Part shown: in pieces, positions 29,531 to 40,500 of the stretch
How positions within the stretch are numbered: the first letter of the stretch is position 1
Layout of the letters: every line of letters starts with the position of its first letter
Assembly: GCA_030068145.1 (NCBI GenBank)
Contig: JAPJBO010000288.1
Coordinates: 1-64,000 of the forward strand
Length of the DNA stretch: 64,000 bases
Source of the DNA: Diplonema papillatum
Taxonomy: Eukaryota; Euglenozoa; Diplonemea; Diplonemida; Diplonemidae
Reading direction: 5' to 3'
Position numbers and translations under genes: made by a program
Notes under the pieces: model-generated
Seen by the model: only the letters and a program-made list of their open reading frames with translations
What the model was told of the DNA's origin: nothing
Database searches by the model: none

Positions 29531-30636
29531 CAGCAACTGGCGTTCAGGACCGCGTCGAAAGTCGTCCTCACCTTCCATAGTGCGTTGCTCAGGGTAGTCG
29601 AAGGCCTGACAATCACACTAATGCAACAAATTTACACAGCAACTGGCGTTCAGGACCGCGTCGAAAGTCGTCCTCACCTTCCATAGTGCGTTGCTCAGGG
29701 TAGTCGAAGGCCTGACAATCACACTAATGCAACAAATTTACACAGCAACTGGCGTTCAGGACCGCGTCGAGAGTCGTCCTCACCTTCCATAGTGCGTTGC
29801 TCAGGGTAGTCGAAGGCCTGACAATCACACTAATGCAACAAATTTACACAGCAACTGGCGTTCAGGACCGCGTCGAGAGTCGTCCTCACCTTCCATAGTG
29901 CGTTGCTCAGGGTAGTCGAAGGCCTGACAATCACACTAATGCAACAAATTTACACAGCAACTGGCGTTCAGGACCGCGTCGAGAGTCGTCCTCACCTTCC
30001 ATAGTGCGTTGCTCAGGGTAGTCGAAGGCCTGACAATCACACTAATGCAACAAATTTACACAGCAACTGGCGTTCAGGACCGCGTCGAGAGTCGTCCTCA
30101 CCTTCCATAGTGCGTTGCTCAGGGTAGTCGAAGGCCTGACAATCACACTAATGCAACAAATTTACACAGCAACTGGCGTTCAGGACCGCGTCGAGAGTCG
30201 TCCTCACCTTCCATAGTGCGTTGCTCAGGGTAGTCGAAGGCCTGACAATCACACTAATGCAACAAATTTACACAGCAACTGGCGTTCAGGACCGCGTCGA
30301 GAGTCGTCCTCACCTTCCATAGTGCGTTGCTCAGGGTAGTCGAAGGCCTGACAATCACACTAATGCAACAAATTTACACAGCAACTGGCGTTCAGGACCG
30401 CGTCGAGAGTCGTCCTCACCTTCCATAGTGCGTTGCTCAGGGTAGTCGAAGGCCTGACAATCACACTAATGCAACAAATTTACACAGCAACTGGCGTTCA
30501 TGACCGAGTCGAGAGTCGTCCTCACCTTCCATAGTGCGTTGCTCAGGGTAGTCGAAGGCCTGACAATCACACTAATGCAACAAATTTACATAGCAACTGG
30601 CGTTCAGGACGGCGTCGAGAGTCGTCCTCACCTTCC
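29531..30636. repeat. 106-bp satellite, ten full units plus a partial
   Basis: Units start at 29531, 29637, 29743 and so on every 106 bases to 30591. Each begins CAGCAACTGGCGTTCAGGAC and ends AATGCAACAAATTTACA. Units are nearly identical: the first two have CGTCGAAAGTC where later ones have CGTCGAGAGTC, and the tenth carries TTCATGACCGAG. The array separates the two OYE duplication units. Confidence 0.98.
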
Positions 30637-31498
30637 GCGCTTGCACCGGTAAGCGGTCGAAAGAACGCATTACATAATCAGAAAAAGGCGAGTGAAATCG
30701 GGTGAAGACTGCAAACCGCACTGGCCTGACGCAGCATGCATCCGACCCCTCCGAAAAATGAGGGGAACACGGTTACGCCATAAAAAGAGGCCGGCACGGC
30801 GCATAAAGCAAGATGATGCACCGAAGAAGCCGAGGTCTGGTCGCTTTGGCTTCGCACACGCACGCCTTGACGGCATCACAAGTGTTGCAGGTTGTGGGCG
30901 GGTCCAGATAGAATCCTCTTCGAACATCATCTAGAAGAAGCAACCAAAGGAACGAGAGAGGGAAAAACTGCGGGCCCGAAAGCCCTAGCACCAGGGGTCG
31001 ATGTTGCGCCAGACCTTTTCGCTTCGTGCTGGATACACAATGCGGCAAGTAAAGCAACTTCGGTGACTCACCACGAATCTGGTTTGCTGAAGAACTCTCA
31101 CGTACACCGAGTGCACAGAGGAAGGGTTTCCAGAAGCAAACTCGCAGTACTGGCGGTCACTTTTCACACCTGGGCCTCGGTCGGTCGAAGGCGACACCTG
31201 CTTTGCACGGGAAGCGAGAGTCCGTGCTGCAGTATTTCCTTCATTTTGGTAGAAGCCAAAAATTGGCGGTATTCCGCTCGAAAACTTCGAGTCGGCGATT
31301 GATGCGGAAAATGGACGGAGGTTGGTGACGTCACGATTTGGCATCCCTTAAAGGATTGGGACTTTTCGGAGCATGGAATGCAAGTTGCATTCAACTAGTC
31401 GGGGATAGATGGAAGTTTGAAATTGCTTCGTTCACACGGCTTTCGCTTCTCTTGACAACAGCCGTGGACGGGAAACTGTGTCGCGGACTTGGTACCGC
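30637..31498. other. 3' flank of OYE copy 2, duplicated
   Basis: Corresponds to about 27100-27979 next to copy 1 at roughly 75-85% identity with indels. No gene was seen. Confidence 0.6.
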
Positions 31499-32710
31499 TC
31501 AGTTTTTTTTCAAGTCGGAAAGGGATTGGCCGATTTTGTCTTGGTCAATGAGGCGGTATGTAGAATCCTTCGCGTTGTCAATCGTGGGGTAGTCCGTGTA
31601 TCCCTCGGCGGAAGGAGCGTAGAACGTGTCTCGGTTGTACACGGTGAGAGGAGCCCCGGTTCGGATCCTGTCGGGAAGGTCCGGGTTCGAGATGAACCAG
31701 CGACCGAATGCGATCAAGTCGTACGTTCCATTCTCGAGAGCTTGCTTTGCCGTCTTCGGGGTGAACCCGCCCGCGCCCATGAGGACACCCTTCCAGAGTG
31801 CCCGGTACGTCTCACCGTTGACTGTCGGCAAGGCCATGCCTTTGTCCTCCTCCGGCGACGCAGCACTGCTCGGGTCCCAGCGCGGTTCCGACAGGAACAA
31901 GTACGCCAGCTTGAACTTGCTCAACTCTTTCACCAGCGCCGAGTACACTGTAACGGGGTCAGAGTCCGACAGACCGAAGAACTTCATGCTGGTCTTCGTG
32001 GTCGGCGAAAGTCGGATCCCCACACGCTCTGCCCCAATCTCACGGACCACAGCTTCGACCACTTCGAGCGTCAACCTGATTCTGTTCTCGATCGATCCAC
32101 CGTACTTGTCGGTTCTCTTGTTCGCGGAGTCCCCGATGAACTGATCCAGCAGGTACCCATGCGCAGCATGCACTTCGACGGCATCAAACCCTGCTGCCAC
32201 AGCGTTGCGCGCTGCCCTCTTGTAGTCTTCGATCAACTGCGGGATCATGTCCAAAGGAAGAGGCTTCGGCTGATCGCACTTCTCCATGCCGTTGTAAGTC
32301 GGCGTTTCGTCGGGGCAGGTCACGTCCGAGCTGGAGTACGGCCCCCCACGACCCTTCAGAAGACTGTGCGAGTTCAGGCTCGAATGGTTCACTCTCCCAG
32401 TGTGCCACAGCTGCAGCACAATCCGACCACCCTTCTTGTGCACCGCCTCGGTGACCTCCTTCCAGCCAGTAACCTGTTCGTCGGTCCAGATACCAGGGGT
32501 GCTCTTCGTCCCCACTGCATCCGGGTTGATGTTCGTCGCCTCCGTGATCAGCAATCCACCTTCAGATGCACGTTGGGAGTAGTACTCAGCAGCCCACCGG
32601 CTCGGGCTCAGGCTGGGTTCCTCTGCTCGCACTCGCGTCAAGGGGGCGAGCACAATCCGGTGGTTCAGCGACATGTTGCCGACGGTGAGTGGCTCGAAGA
32701 GCTTCGACAT
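31499..32710 (-). CDS. Old yellow enzyme family oxidoreductase, copy 2
   Basis: 403 residues, the same protein as copy 1 except N for S at 12, G for S at 94, P for S at about 133, T for A at about 254 and S for T near 372. All flavin and substrate residues listed for copy 1 are kept. Silent sites are also almost all identical to copy 1, whereas the DNA on both sides is clearly diverged. A strong acceptor (ACTCTTTTGCCAG, AG at 32757-32758) lies 47 bases before the ATG. Both copies appear intact and probably expressed. Confidence 0.95.
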   Translation of the reverse strand: MSKLFEPLTVGNMSLNHRIVLAPLTRVRAEEPSLSPSRWAAEYYSQRASEGGLLITEATNINPDAVGTKSTPGIWTDEQVTGWKEVTEAVHKKGGRIVLQLWHTGRVNHSSLNSHSLLKGRGGPYSSSDVTCPDETPTYNGMEKCDQPKPLPLDMIPQLIEDYKRAARNAVAAGFDAVEVHAAHGYLLDQFIGDSANKRTDKYGGSIENRIRLTLEVVEAVVREIGAERVGIRLSPTTKTSMKFFGLSDSDPVTVYSALVKELSKFKLAYLFLSEPRWDPSSAASPEEDKGMALPTVNGETYRALWKGVLMGAGGFTPKTAKQALENGTYDLIAFGRWFISNPDLPDRIRTGAPLTVYNRDTFYAPSAEGYTDYPTIDNAKDSTYRLIDQDKIGQSLSDLKKN

Positions 32711-32756
32711 AGTAACGGTTGTTCCTCGTTTGTGCATGTAGTTTCCCACGAGAAAT

Positions 32757-32775
32757 CTGGCAAAAGAGTTCTCTT
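32757..32775 (-). promoter_or_regulatory. Probable splice acceptor of OYE copy 2
   Basis: Minus strand GAACTCTTTTGCCAG then ATTTCTCGTGGGA. The copy 1 counterpart reads AACACACAACAG then the same ATTTCTCGTGGGA, so sequence shared at high identity begins exactly at the AG. Confidence 0.5.
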
Positions 32776-32884
32776 TTTCGGGAGATCAAGGGTGACATCA
32801 ATTCTGGAGGATGTATTCGCTCTGGTAACGATGAAGAACTCCGGTCAGACGAGATGGAACTTAACAGAAAGCAGGAAACCCGTA

Positions 32885-33428
32885 TACCGTATTTCTAAAA
32901 ATGTTGGCCGGAAATAAACCTGGCGCCCCCCCAAAAACCGGGCAAAACCGGCAGGTTTATTTCTGGCCAATACTTTTGCAAGGTTTTTGGGTACTTAGCA
33001 GATTTCCCCCGTCAACCACCCACCCATCCCGCACATCCAGGACAGCAGTAACCTTCGCGCACACCGTCCTCCTCCCCTGTAACGCAACGCACGCGGAAGA
33101 TAACCCGCCTAATATCCGGCTTTCTCTATGATGCTAGAATCGCTCGTCGCCAGCCGTCGATGATGGCGATCGTGTATCCAAGCCGTCAGCGATCCCAGCA
33201 AACCCTTGCGCTATCCTGTAGGCGGGAGAACAAGGGCCTGCCTGACTAGGTGTAGTATGAAATCTGCTGAGTACAACTTGCTTTTACAAAAAAAAGAAAA
33301 GTTGGTTGTTGGAAAAAATGTCGGCCGGAAATATACCTGGCACCCCCCAAAACCGCCAGGTTTATTTCCGGCCAACATTTTGTTCCGGCCAACTTTTTAG
33401 GGGGGCCAACATTTTTAGAAATACAGTA
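32885..33428. mobile_element. 544-bp foldback MITE with TA target duplication
   Basis: Left end TACCGTATTTCTAAAAATGT and right end (reverse complement) TACTGTATTTCTAAAAATGT form inverted termini of about 26 bp, continuing through TGGCC. TA dinucleotides flank both ends (32883-32884 and 33429-33430). Next to each terminus is a palindrome pairing CCGGAAATAAACCTGG with CAGGTTTATTTCTGG. There is no coding capacity. TA duplication suggests Tc1/mariner-type mobilisation. Confidence 0.8.
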
Positions 33429-34829
33429 TATTCGAATCCATATCGGGCGGGCTGGGTTGGCCAGTGCGCTGCGTCGTTGAAGAGGGTAGTCTCTCAGACT
33501 GCTTTCGACTCTCTGTTCGAGAGTGATTGAGATTCAAATATGCGGAACACGGACTGGCACGGCGTATCGGCGATCCTGGGTGCAACAAGAGCGAAAACGC
33601 AAGAAGAAGTGACTGGCGGATCGTCATAAAAAAAAAGCGAAACAAAGAGAAGAAGGTGAAGAAGGAAACAAGAGCGGTTCGGGGGTCAAAACGTAACAGC
33701 CAAGTGCGTCAACAGCACGTGTCTTCTGTCAGAGTTATCGCAGTGCCATGCACCCGTTTGCTCTGCCCGATGACTATCTGGCTGGACGAGCCTGTGTTCG
33801 TGGAAAATGCTGAGCTGTAAGCAAAGGGGGGGTGGTGCATAGGCAACATCGTGAGCGTTGTATGAGGGAGAGGGAAGTCCTGACCCCAGTGCGCCGCCAG
33901 TCGGTAAATATCAAATCTAAGAGTGGCGTCTTATACGAGAAAAGAAACCTGTCGTCAAAAAAATAGGTACCGACTACGTGCGACTGTTGAAAACATGCAA
34001 CAAGCGAGAGTAGAAGACCACAAGGAACCGTTAAGTCGCCGCTCTTGGCGGAGACAGAGAAACTGGATGCCTTGATTCTTCCCATTTTCAGCAAACTCGA
34101 CTTGGTCCACTATTCTCTGATGCAATACTTTCAAACAGGAACTAACAAACCGAAGGCTGCGTGCTACGCTTCTTTTTTTAGATGACTCTGTACAGAGATT
34201 GGAGGCTTACGGGATACTGGGGTGCGAGGCCACATAACTATGAACGCACCTTCGAGCGGCTTACTGTTGGATGCGTTTTTCAGTGACCGTTGTTTTGTTT
34301 GCGAGCTCTTTTGGTACAAAGGGTCTCGAGAAAAATGAAGCTGTTCTTCGTTGACCTCGGCAAAGGTTGCAGCCCGGGTGACATTCCGAGAAGGCCGCGC
34401 ACTACACTAGAAAAGGCCAGAGCAGATCCACGAGTGGGTATTATGCAGGAGGTCCAACGGAGAATGCTAGTCGAAACGTCGTGAACATATTGCAAGGACA
34501 CGAGCTTGATGGTTCCAAATTAGGAGCTTGACAACAGTACCATGTTCTTGCTTCTTCGGGTCGTCAGAATTTAACAAAAAGACTGTCTACATCTTTTAGT
34601 CTTCACAACACAGTGTGAGGCAATCGCAAGATTCCAAGTACAAACACTCCGGCCTGTGGCTACAGAGGGGAGGTCCTTTGTTGGTAGCAAAGGACGGTCT
34701 TCGTTTATTGCTTGAGCAGAAAAGTGCCTCTCGTGCACGAAACTATGAGGGGCGGGGTCTTTGCTTTCTTCGTTTTTTTTTTTAATTCCCGGCGGCGGTG
34801 TTGCCCACTTCGTTCTCCTTCTGGTTCAC

Positions 34830-34978
34830 TCAAAAAGAATAGGCGTGTGTTTGTTTGTACGTGCCGGGGGAGGATTAGCCCTGTTAATGATTGATAGTGA
34901 GTGAATATGATCGTTAAGCTACTCTTCTCCCAAACACGCTGCCAGCGTTCTCTTTCGTGTTTACAAAGCATTGCTACT
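34830..34978 (+). repeat. Dispersed repeat F, copy 1
   Basis: GAATAGGCGTGTGTTTGTTT start, GATTGATAGTGAGTGAATAT middle, CTCCCAAACACGCTGCCAGC and TTCGTGTTTACAAAGCATTG end. Copies also lie at 53058-53185 (minus) and 62738-62878 (plus). Confidence 0.85.
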
Positions 34979-35267
34979 ACGTAAAATTCGCAGACCGATT
35001 CAAAGTGTGGAGCTCATCAGGAGGCTTTGGACCAGGGAAGACTTCGGTCACGTGCGAGCACGCATTTATTTGGAATGCACTATGCCTCAGCCCTCCTTCC
35101 GTCGATTTAGCTTGCGACCGAGCACTACTTTCTTACTGGATGAAAGTGTTTAAGCTTTCTTGTTGAAGACGATGTAGGCGCTCGCTACGTAGTTTCTCGG
35201 CACTCTTCCCATCAGAGAAGCATCGCTGGGCCGTTAGAGAGCAAATACGTGTGCTAAGAAACCCGTT

Positions 35268-35345
35268 AAACCCGCAATCGTGAGCAGCACAAGCTCAAGG
35301 GGCCTAGTCTACTACTCCCTGCAGTATTTGCGTATTTCATAGAAA
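35268..35345 (+). repeat. Repeat C, partial copy
   Basis: CCCGCAATCGTGAGCAGCAC + AAGCTCAAGGGGCCTAGTC matches the start of the copy at 425. Confidence 0.7.
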
Positions 35346-35446
35346 ATGTAACGTGGACAGGACAGCGTAGTCTGTTGTACCTCTTCTCGGTGCACTCCTA
35401 TCACAGGATCAATCGAAAGTGCGAAGGAGGCCGAATCTTGTGAGAT

Positions 35447-35945
35447 AGCCCGATGGACGAGCTGCCCGATGGACGAGCCGATGGACCCGACGGACCCGAT
35501 GGACTAGCCCGATGGACTAGCCCGATGGACTAGCCCGATGGACTAGCCCGATGGACTAGCCCGATGGACGAGCTGCCCGATGGACGAGCCGATGGACGAG
35601 CCCGATGGACTAGCCCGATGGACGAGCCCCGATGGACTAGCCCGATGGACTAGGACCCGATGGACTAGCCCGATGGACTAGCCCGATGGACTAGCCCGAT
35701 GGACTAGCCCGATGGACTAGCCCGATGGACTAGCCCGATGGACGAGCTGCCCGATGGACGAGCCGATGGACCCGACGGACCCGATGGACTAGCCCGATGG
35801 ACTAGCCCGATGGACTAGCCCGATGGACTAGCCCGATGGACTAGCCCGATGGACTAGCCCGATGGACTAGCCCGATGGACGAGCTGCCCGATGGACGAGC
35901 CGATGGACCCGACGGACCCGATGGACTAGCCCGATGGACGAGCTG
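35447..35945. repeat. 13-bp minisatellite with higher-order pattern
   Basis: Basic unit CCCGATGGACTAG, about 38 copies. A composite block CCGATGGACGAGCTGCCCGA + TGGACGAGCCGATGG recurs about four times among plain units, giving a higher-order period. Confidence 0.97.
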
Positions 35946-36703
35946 CTAGTCCATCAAAGCCAAGCATGTCCTCAGGATGCGACCACAGCTCAGTGCTGGA
36001 TACAACCTCAACAATCGGCGCTACTGCGACTTTGAGCACTCCAACGTAGCAATCAAAATAGGTGTAAGTGGGGCATTGTCGGGTGTGAGGCAAGAGGTTG
36101 GTAAACGGGTGCGTCTTCCTTATATTCTCTCTCGATGGAAAACTCACAAGTCCTCCAACCTACCATGCCCAGAAAACGAACGAACTCCGAACTAACTGGT
36201 TCGTGCACGCGACTCTCGTTTATATAAAATTGGCGCCAATGCAACCCGGACAAAAATTAATTGAAGGGTGAGTACCGCTGTCGGCTCATCGAGGATGCGG
36301 CGTTGTACGTCTTGCAGCCCACAGCAAGCGTTTTCCTCGTCGGTGTAAGCGATATCAGCCGGTGCATCCCTTGTCCCATGGTGCTGCAGCGAGTTGCCTC
36401 TTGTCACAGTGGTCGAGGAGACAAGGATGAGAGAAGCGCCAAGCGCGCGCCTGAACGTGACGATCAAGACGAGCTGAAGAGGCGAGGGCATAACACGTCA
36501 CGTGCGAAAGGTGACCGCGAAGGCGATGCAGATTCTGATCCAAACGAACCCAAACTATACGGTGGATCACGATACACCACACGCTTTCAAGAAGAGATGC
36601 ACCGGCTCGGGAGTGGCAAGGGATTGGTTTTGGTTGTAGATGAGAGGCAGCACACTGCGAGGGAGCACGCACGCATACTATTTCTTGTGTTTCCGACGAT
36701 CCC

Positions 36704-37027
36704 GTGGCGTACAGATCGGTGTCTTTTTGTGTGGTCGATCCCGAAGGACAATATTTTTACTGTTTACAGCTTGTCAGTCAAGCCGACCTGGCTTTTTCTG
36801 GCAGGGTCTTTCCCATCCGGAAATTGCGTGCGATGGGCGATGTTCTTCTGGAAAAAGGCTCTGCTCTGTTTGTGCCCTCCGACGATCCCGTGCTTTTCTT
36901 TACAGCCCCGCTAGGCGTCCAGCCCGTGTTTTCCACCGGTTGGGGCTCGCTTGCACAACCGCACTCCATCAGTGACTGCTCCCCAGGGGGGAAGAAAACT
37001 GCGAGGCATATGATGCTTTCGTTCTGA
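36704..37027 (+). CDS. Weak candidate exon, plus strand
   Basis: A 107-residue frame with protein-like composition (VSFCVVDPEGQYFYCLQLV; GSALFVPSDDPVLFFTAPLG) and two similar SDDPV segments if read from slightly upstream. I recognise no family, and it would be the only gene on the plus strand besides another weak one. It may be an exon of an unknown gene or chance. Confidence 0.2.
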   Translation: MAYRSVSFCVVDPEGQYFYCLQLVSQADLAFSGRVFPIRKLRAMGDVLLEKGSALFVPSDDPVLFFTAPLGVQPVFSTGWGSLAQPHSISDCSPGGKKTARHMMLSF

Positions 37028-37528
37028 AGCTGAAGGGCACTGGACAGCAGGATGCTGCGAAGGCGAAGTAGACAACTAGGAAAACCAGAAGAAAGCACTC
37101 AAGTGTCGTTAAGGGTGTGAAGGACAATACACTCTATGAGGCGATGTCCCGCAGGACTCCCTTGAAAGATCTTCCCTGGACAGGCTTCGCCTCGTCTCGA
37201 AGCTGTAGACTTCCACCAGAGGGGTGCTTCTTCGCGAACTGTCGCTTCAATGTATCGCCTTCCGAATGGTGCTGGCCAGTCGGTCAGTAGAATACCATTT
37301 GCCCCACTAAGGGAGAACGTAGTTTCGCTTGGTATAGAACTTACAAGTGATTTCAGACGTTGTATTGATACCAGGTGTGACATGGCATGTGATTGCATCA
37401 TTCAAGATGTCCCGTGCTACGTCACATTTTATAAAAACACGTGAAAATTTATGAGAGGGTTGTGCGCCCGAGTTGATTGGTTGAAGCCTGCCCTAGAGCT
37501 GAGCACATGTCCGGTCACAAAAGCCCCG

Positions 37529-40500
37529 TCACCGCTTCAGCAACGCCGCGCACAGCGTCGCGAAGGGCTGCTCTACCAGGAGCCACAGGAGGCACGATCC
37601 GCTGAAGGACAAGGAACACACCGCCGCCCAGTTCCAGAGGACGTGGTAGTCTGAGTACGTGGTGGGCGCGTGCTGCGAGGCAGCGGCGGCGAAGACGAGC
37701 AGAGGGTGCAGCAGGTAGACACCGAACGCCAGCCTGCCGAGCGGGGCCCACATCGCGTGGGACATGATCTCGCTCAGCAGCCCTCCGTGCCCCCTGGCAA
37801 ACACTATGCTAAGAATGCTGAGCCCGAGCCCCCAGCTGGACAGATACCACAGGTTGTACAGGGCGTAGGCGTCCGGCGACCACTCGCCGGTGTGGGCTTC
37901 GGAGGCACTCTCGCGCTTCCACAGGAAGAACAAGCAGCTTCCCATGAGCATGCCTGCAACCAGGTACATCAGCGTGCGAAAAGCCGTGTTGTTCAGCGAG
38001 CTCCAGGCACAGCAGCGCGCAATCCAATCCCCGTCGCGCACGAGCGGGGCAACAGATCTCTGCAGCTGTACGGCCGGGGTGGCTTCAGGCTCCACGACGG
38101 GTATACTTGTTTGAAGGTGCGCGTAGTTGTCCGGGGCATCCGGTGACTCGGCAGAGCTCCGCAGTGGGTTCGCAGGCTCGATGTACACGTCGTCGTGCCC
38201 CATGCTGCAGACCTCGTCGCTTCCTTTCAGAGGGTCGCTCTTCTCGTCGCTCACCTCTTCGTCCTTCTCGTCTTTCGGCAGCAGCGGCCGCCCATCCGTT
38301 CCATTTTCCTGCTCCAGCGAAACCACCTGCATTTCTTCTGCCCGCAGATCATCTTCCTCGTTCTTGTCTTTCGCGAGGTCGCGCGCCACCAAGCGCTTTA
38401 AGACGAGGGCAGCCCCGACACCGAAGCAGTATGGGGCTATTCGAAGGTACGGCCGAACGTAGGTCTCACTCTCTCTGGTCAGTTTCTCGCTGTAGGACAG
38501 GTACATGCAACTGGCTATCGTGGCGAGGAGAACGACAGCTATGTAACAATCAGCCCACTTCTGGGAAAGCGAGGTGAGCTTCAGGTATGGGAAAAGGGCT
38601 ACGGGCAGCACCATGGAGAAGTGGAAGTCATCACTGACGTACCAAAGCCAACCAAAGCAGTTGCTACCGGGCCAGTGATAGGAGTCGTTGACGAAGAGAA
38701 AGTGCCGCCACCAGTACTTCTCGCACGAGTCGGATGCAGGATTCATTATCAAGCTGTACGAATACCTCCACCACTGCGATCCTGAACCTAAAAGGGGGAA
38801 GATGTAGATCCCTATAAGCATCCCGGCGCCAATCATCGGCACCAGGCGGAGCCACCGTTGTACCCATGCCATCACCGTGGCAAATGCCATGAGCACATTG
38901 CTTTTCAGCGGCCAGGGGTTCTTCGCCACGGTTCTGGTTATCATCAGCGTCCCGACGAAGCCACTGAGCCAGAAGAACGTATCGACAGCCAGCGGTGCAG
39001 TAGCGATGGGGGAGGTGATGGGCGACAGAAGCCGCTCGTCGACATACGAGGGGTTGGTCCATCCAGAGGCAGTCGCGAAGAAGATGTACGTGTGCCCTAC
39101 CACCACCCACATAATGGATATGCTCCGCCAAAAGTCCAGAAACGAGGTATTGTATGAGCCTTTCTGCGTCGTCGTCGCCCGGTGCGCCAGAAGCGCGGCA
39201 GCAGTGGAGCGCGCGTTCCAGTGGCCGACGAAACGATCGAGCCCCTGCAGCACCCGCTTTCCGGTCTGGTTCCGCACGCGCGCGGCGCAGTACCCGAACG
39301 GACCGGCCGTCCCGAGGACCACGAAAACGGCCAGCGAAACGAAGAACCCGATCGCCAGCACAGTCTTGGTGTCCGACCACTCGAATTCCTCCAAACTCTC
39401 ATCCTCGCACACCGCGAAGTACACGAAGCTGGCGTCGAACCCGCCGCCCAGTTCGAGCAGGAAGTCCCGCAAGTCGTGAGAAGAGCACTCGCGGGGTACG
39501 CAGAGCGCCAGCATCCCGCCGACAGTGGACACAGTGCAAGTCTTCGCGCCAAGCGGCAGGAAGCGGCTGCTTTCCGAGCAAGCCGGAGCGTCGCCGGAGT
39601 AGCCGCCGCGCAGCGTGATGCCGCCCGGCGTGAACTGGCGGTACTTCGGGGATCGCGTCCCGGAGGCCATCAGGTACGCCTCGTCGAGGGCAAACGGCCT
39701 GCAATGGCCCGCGTCGCCCGCCGGCGGCTTGCACGTCGCGCAGCTCGACGGGCAGAGGTCCCTGACGCGCATCTCGGGTGCCACCGTGGCAGGGAGATTC
39801 TGGCTGAGCTGCTTCGCTTGCGTTTCGCACCCGACCATCGACAGCAGCGTCGCGCAGTTAGCTGTCACGGGCCCGATCGCGACGGCCGCCTTGTCCGCGC
39901 ACCGGGTGAAGTCCGCGGCGCCGCAGCTTCCGCACGAAGCGGGGCAGAGCTCGTGCACCTTTTTCGACCCCAACACGACGGCGTTGCACCCGAGCGCTGC
40001 AACAGCACCCGGACACGAGAACCCAGCGCTCGACTTCGCGAGGAGACCGTAAGGATCGTCAGCACAAGCATGACGGGCGCGATCGGAAGTATCGTCGGTG
40101 TTGACCGATGACAAGCAATTCCGGCATTTCGATCGGCAAACCATGTTCACGACCATTTCGTCTCCACCGACCGCCGTGGCTCCATCGCAGCCGACGGCTT
40201 TGATCCTCTCGTCGCAAGCTTCGTCGCCCAATACATTCAGGCACACTTCCGTTGGCCACTCCCGAGCTGCCTCATCGCAAGCCTGGCAGGAAACCGGGCA
40301 AAACCGGAGCATCTTCGCTGTCACCACCTCGCGCGGGATCCCTGCCTGAATCGCCCCTCCGACATCCTTCAATGGGCGCGAGCAACTCGCATCGTTGTGA
40401 AGCAGATCTGCGCAGGATGAACCACTGGTACGCAGCCATCCTTGAGCATCGTCTTTGCAGTCTGCGCCCTCAACATGCATCCCGAAGAGCAGGGTCGCAC

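Larger units (their letters stand above)
32711..37528. other. Long intergenic stretch, mostly repeats
   Basis: Contains a MITE (32885-33428), a repeat F copy (34830-34978), a repeat C piece (35268-35345), a 13-bp minisatellite (35447-35945) and one weak plus-strand frame (36704-37027). The parts 33430-34800 and 35990-37528 hold nothing I could identify. Confidence 0.5.

Noticed and set aside
29531-30636. Regular repeat array considered as CRISPR
   Set aside because: Units are contiguous 106-mers without unique spacers, and the genome is eukaryotic.
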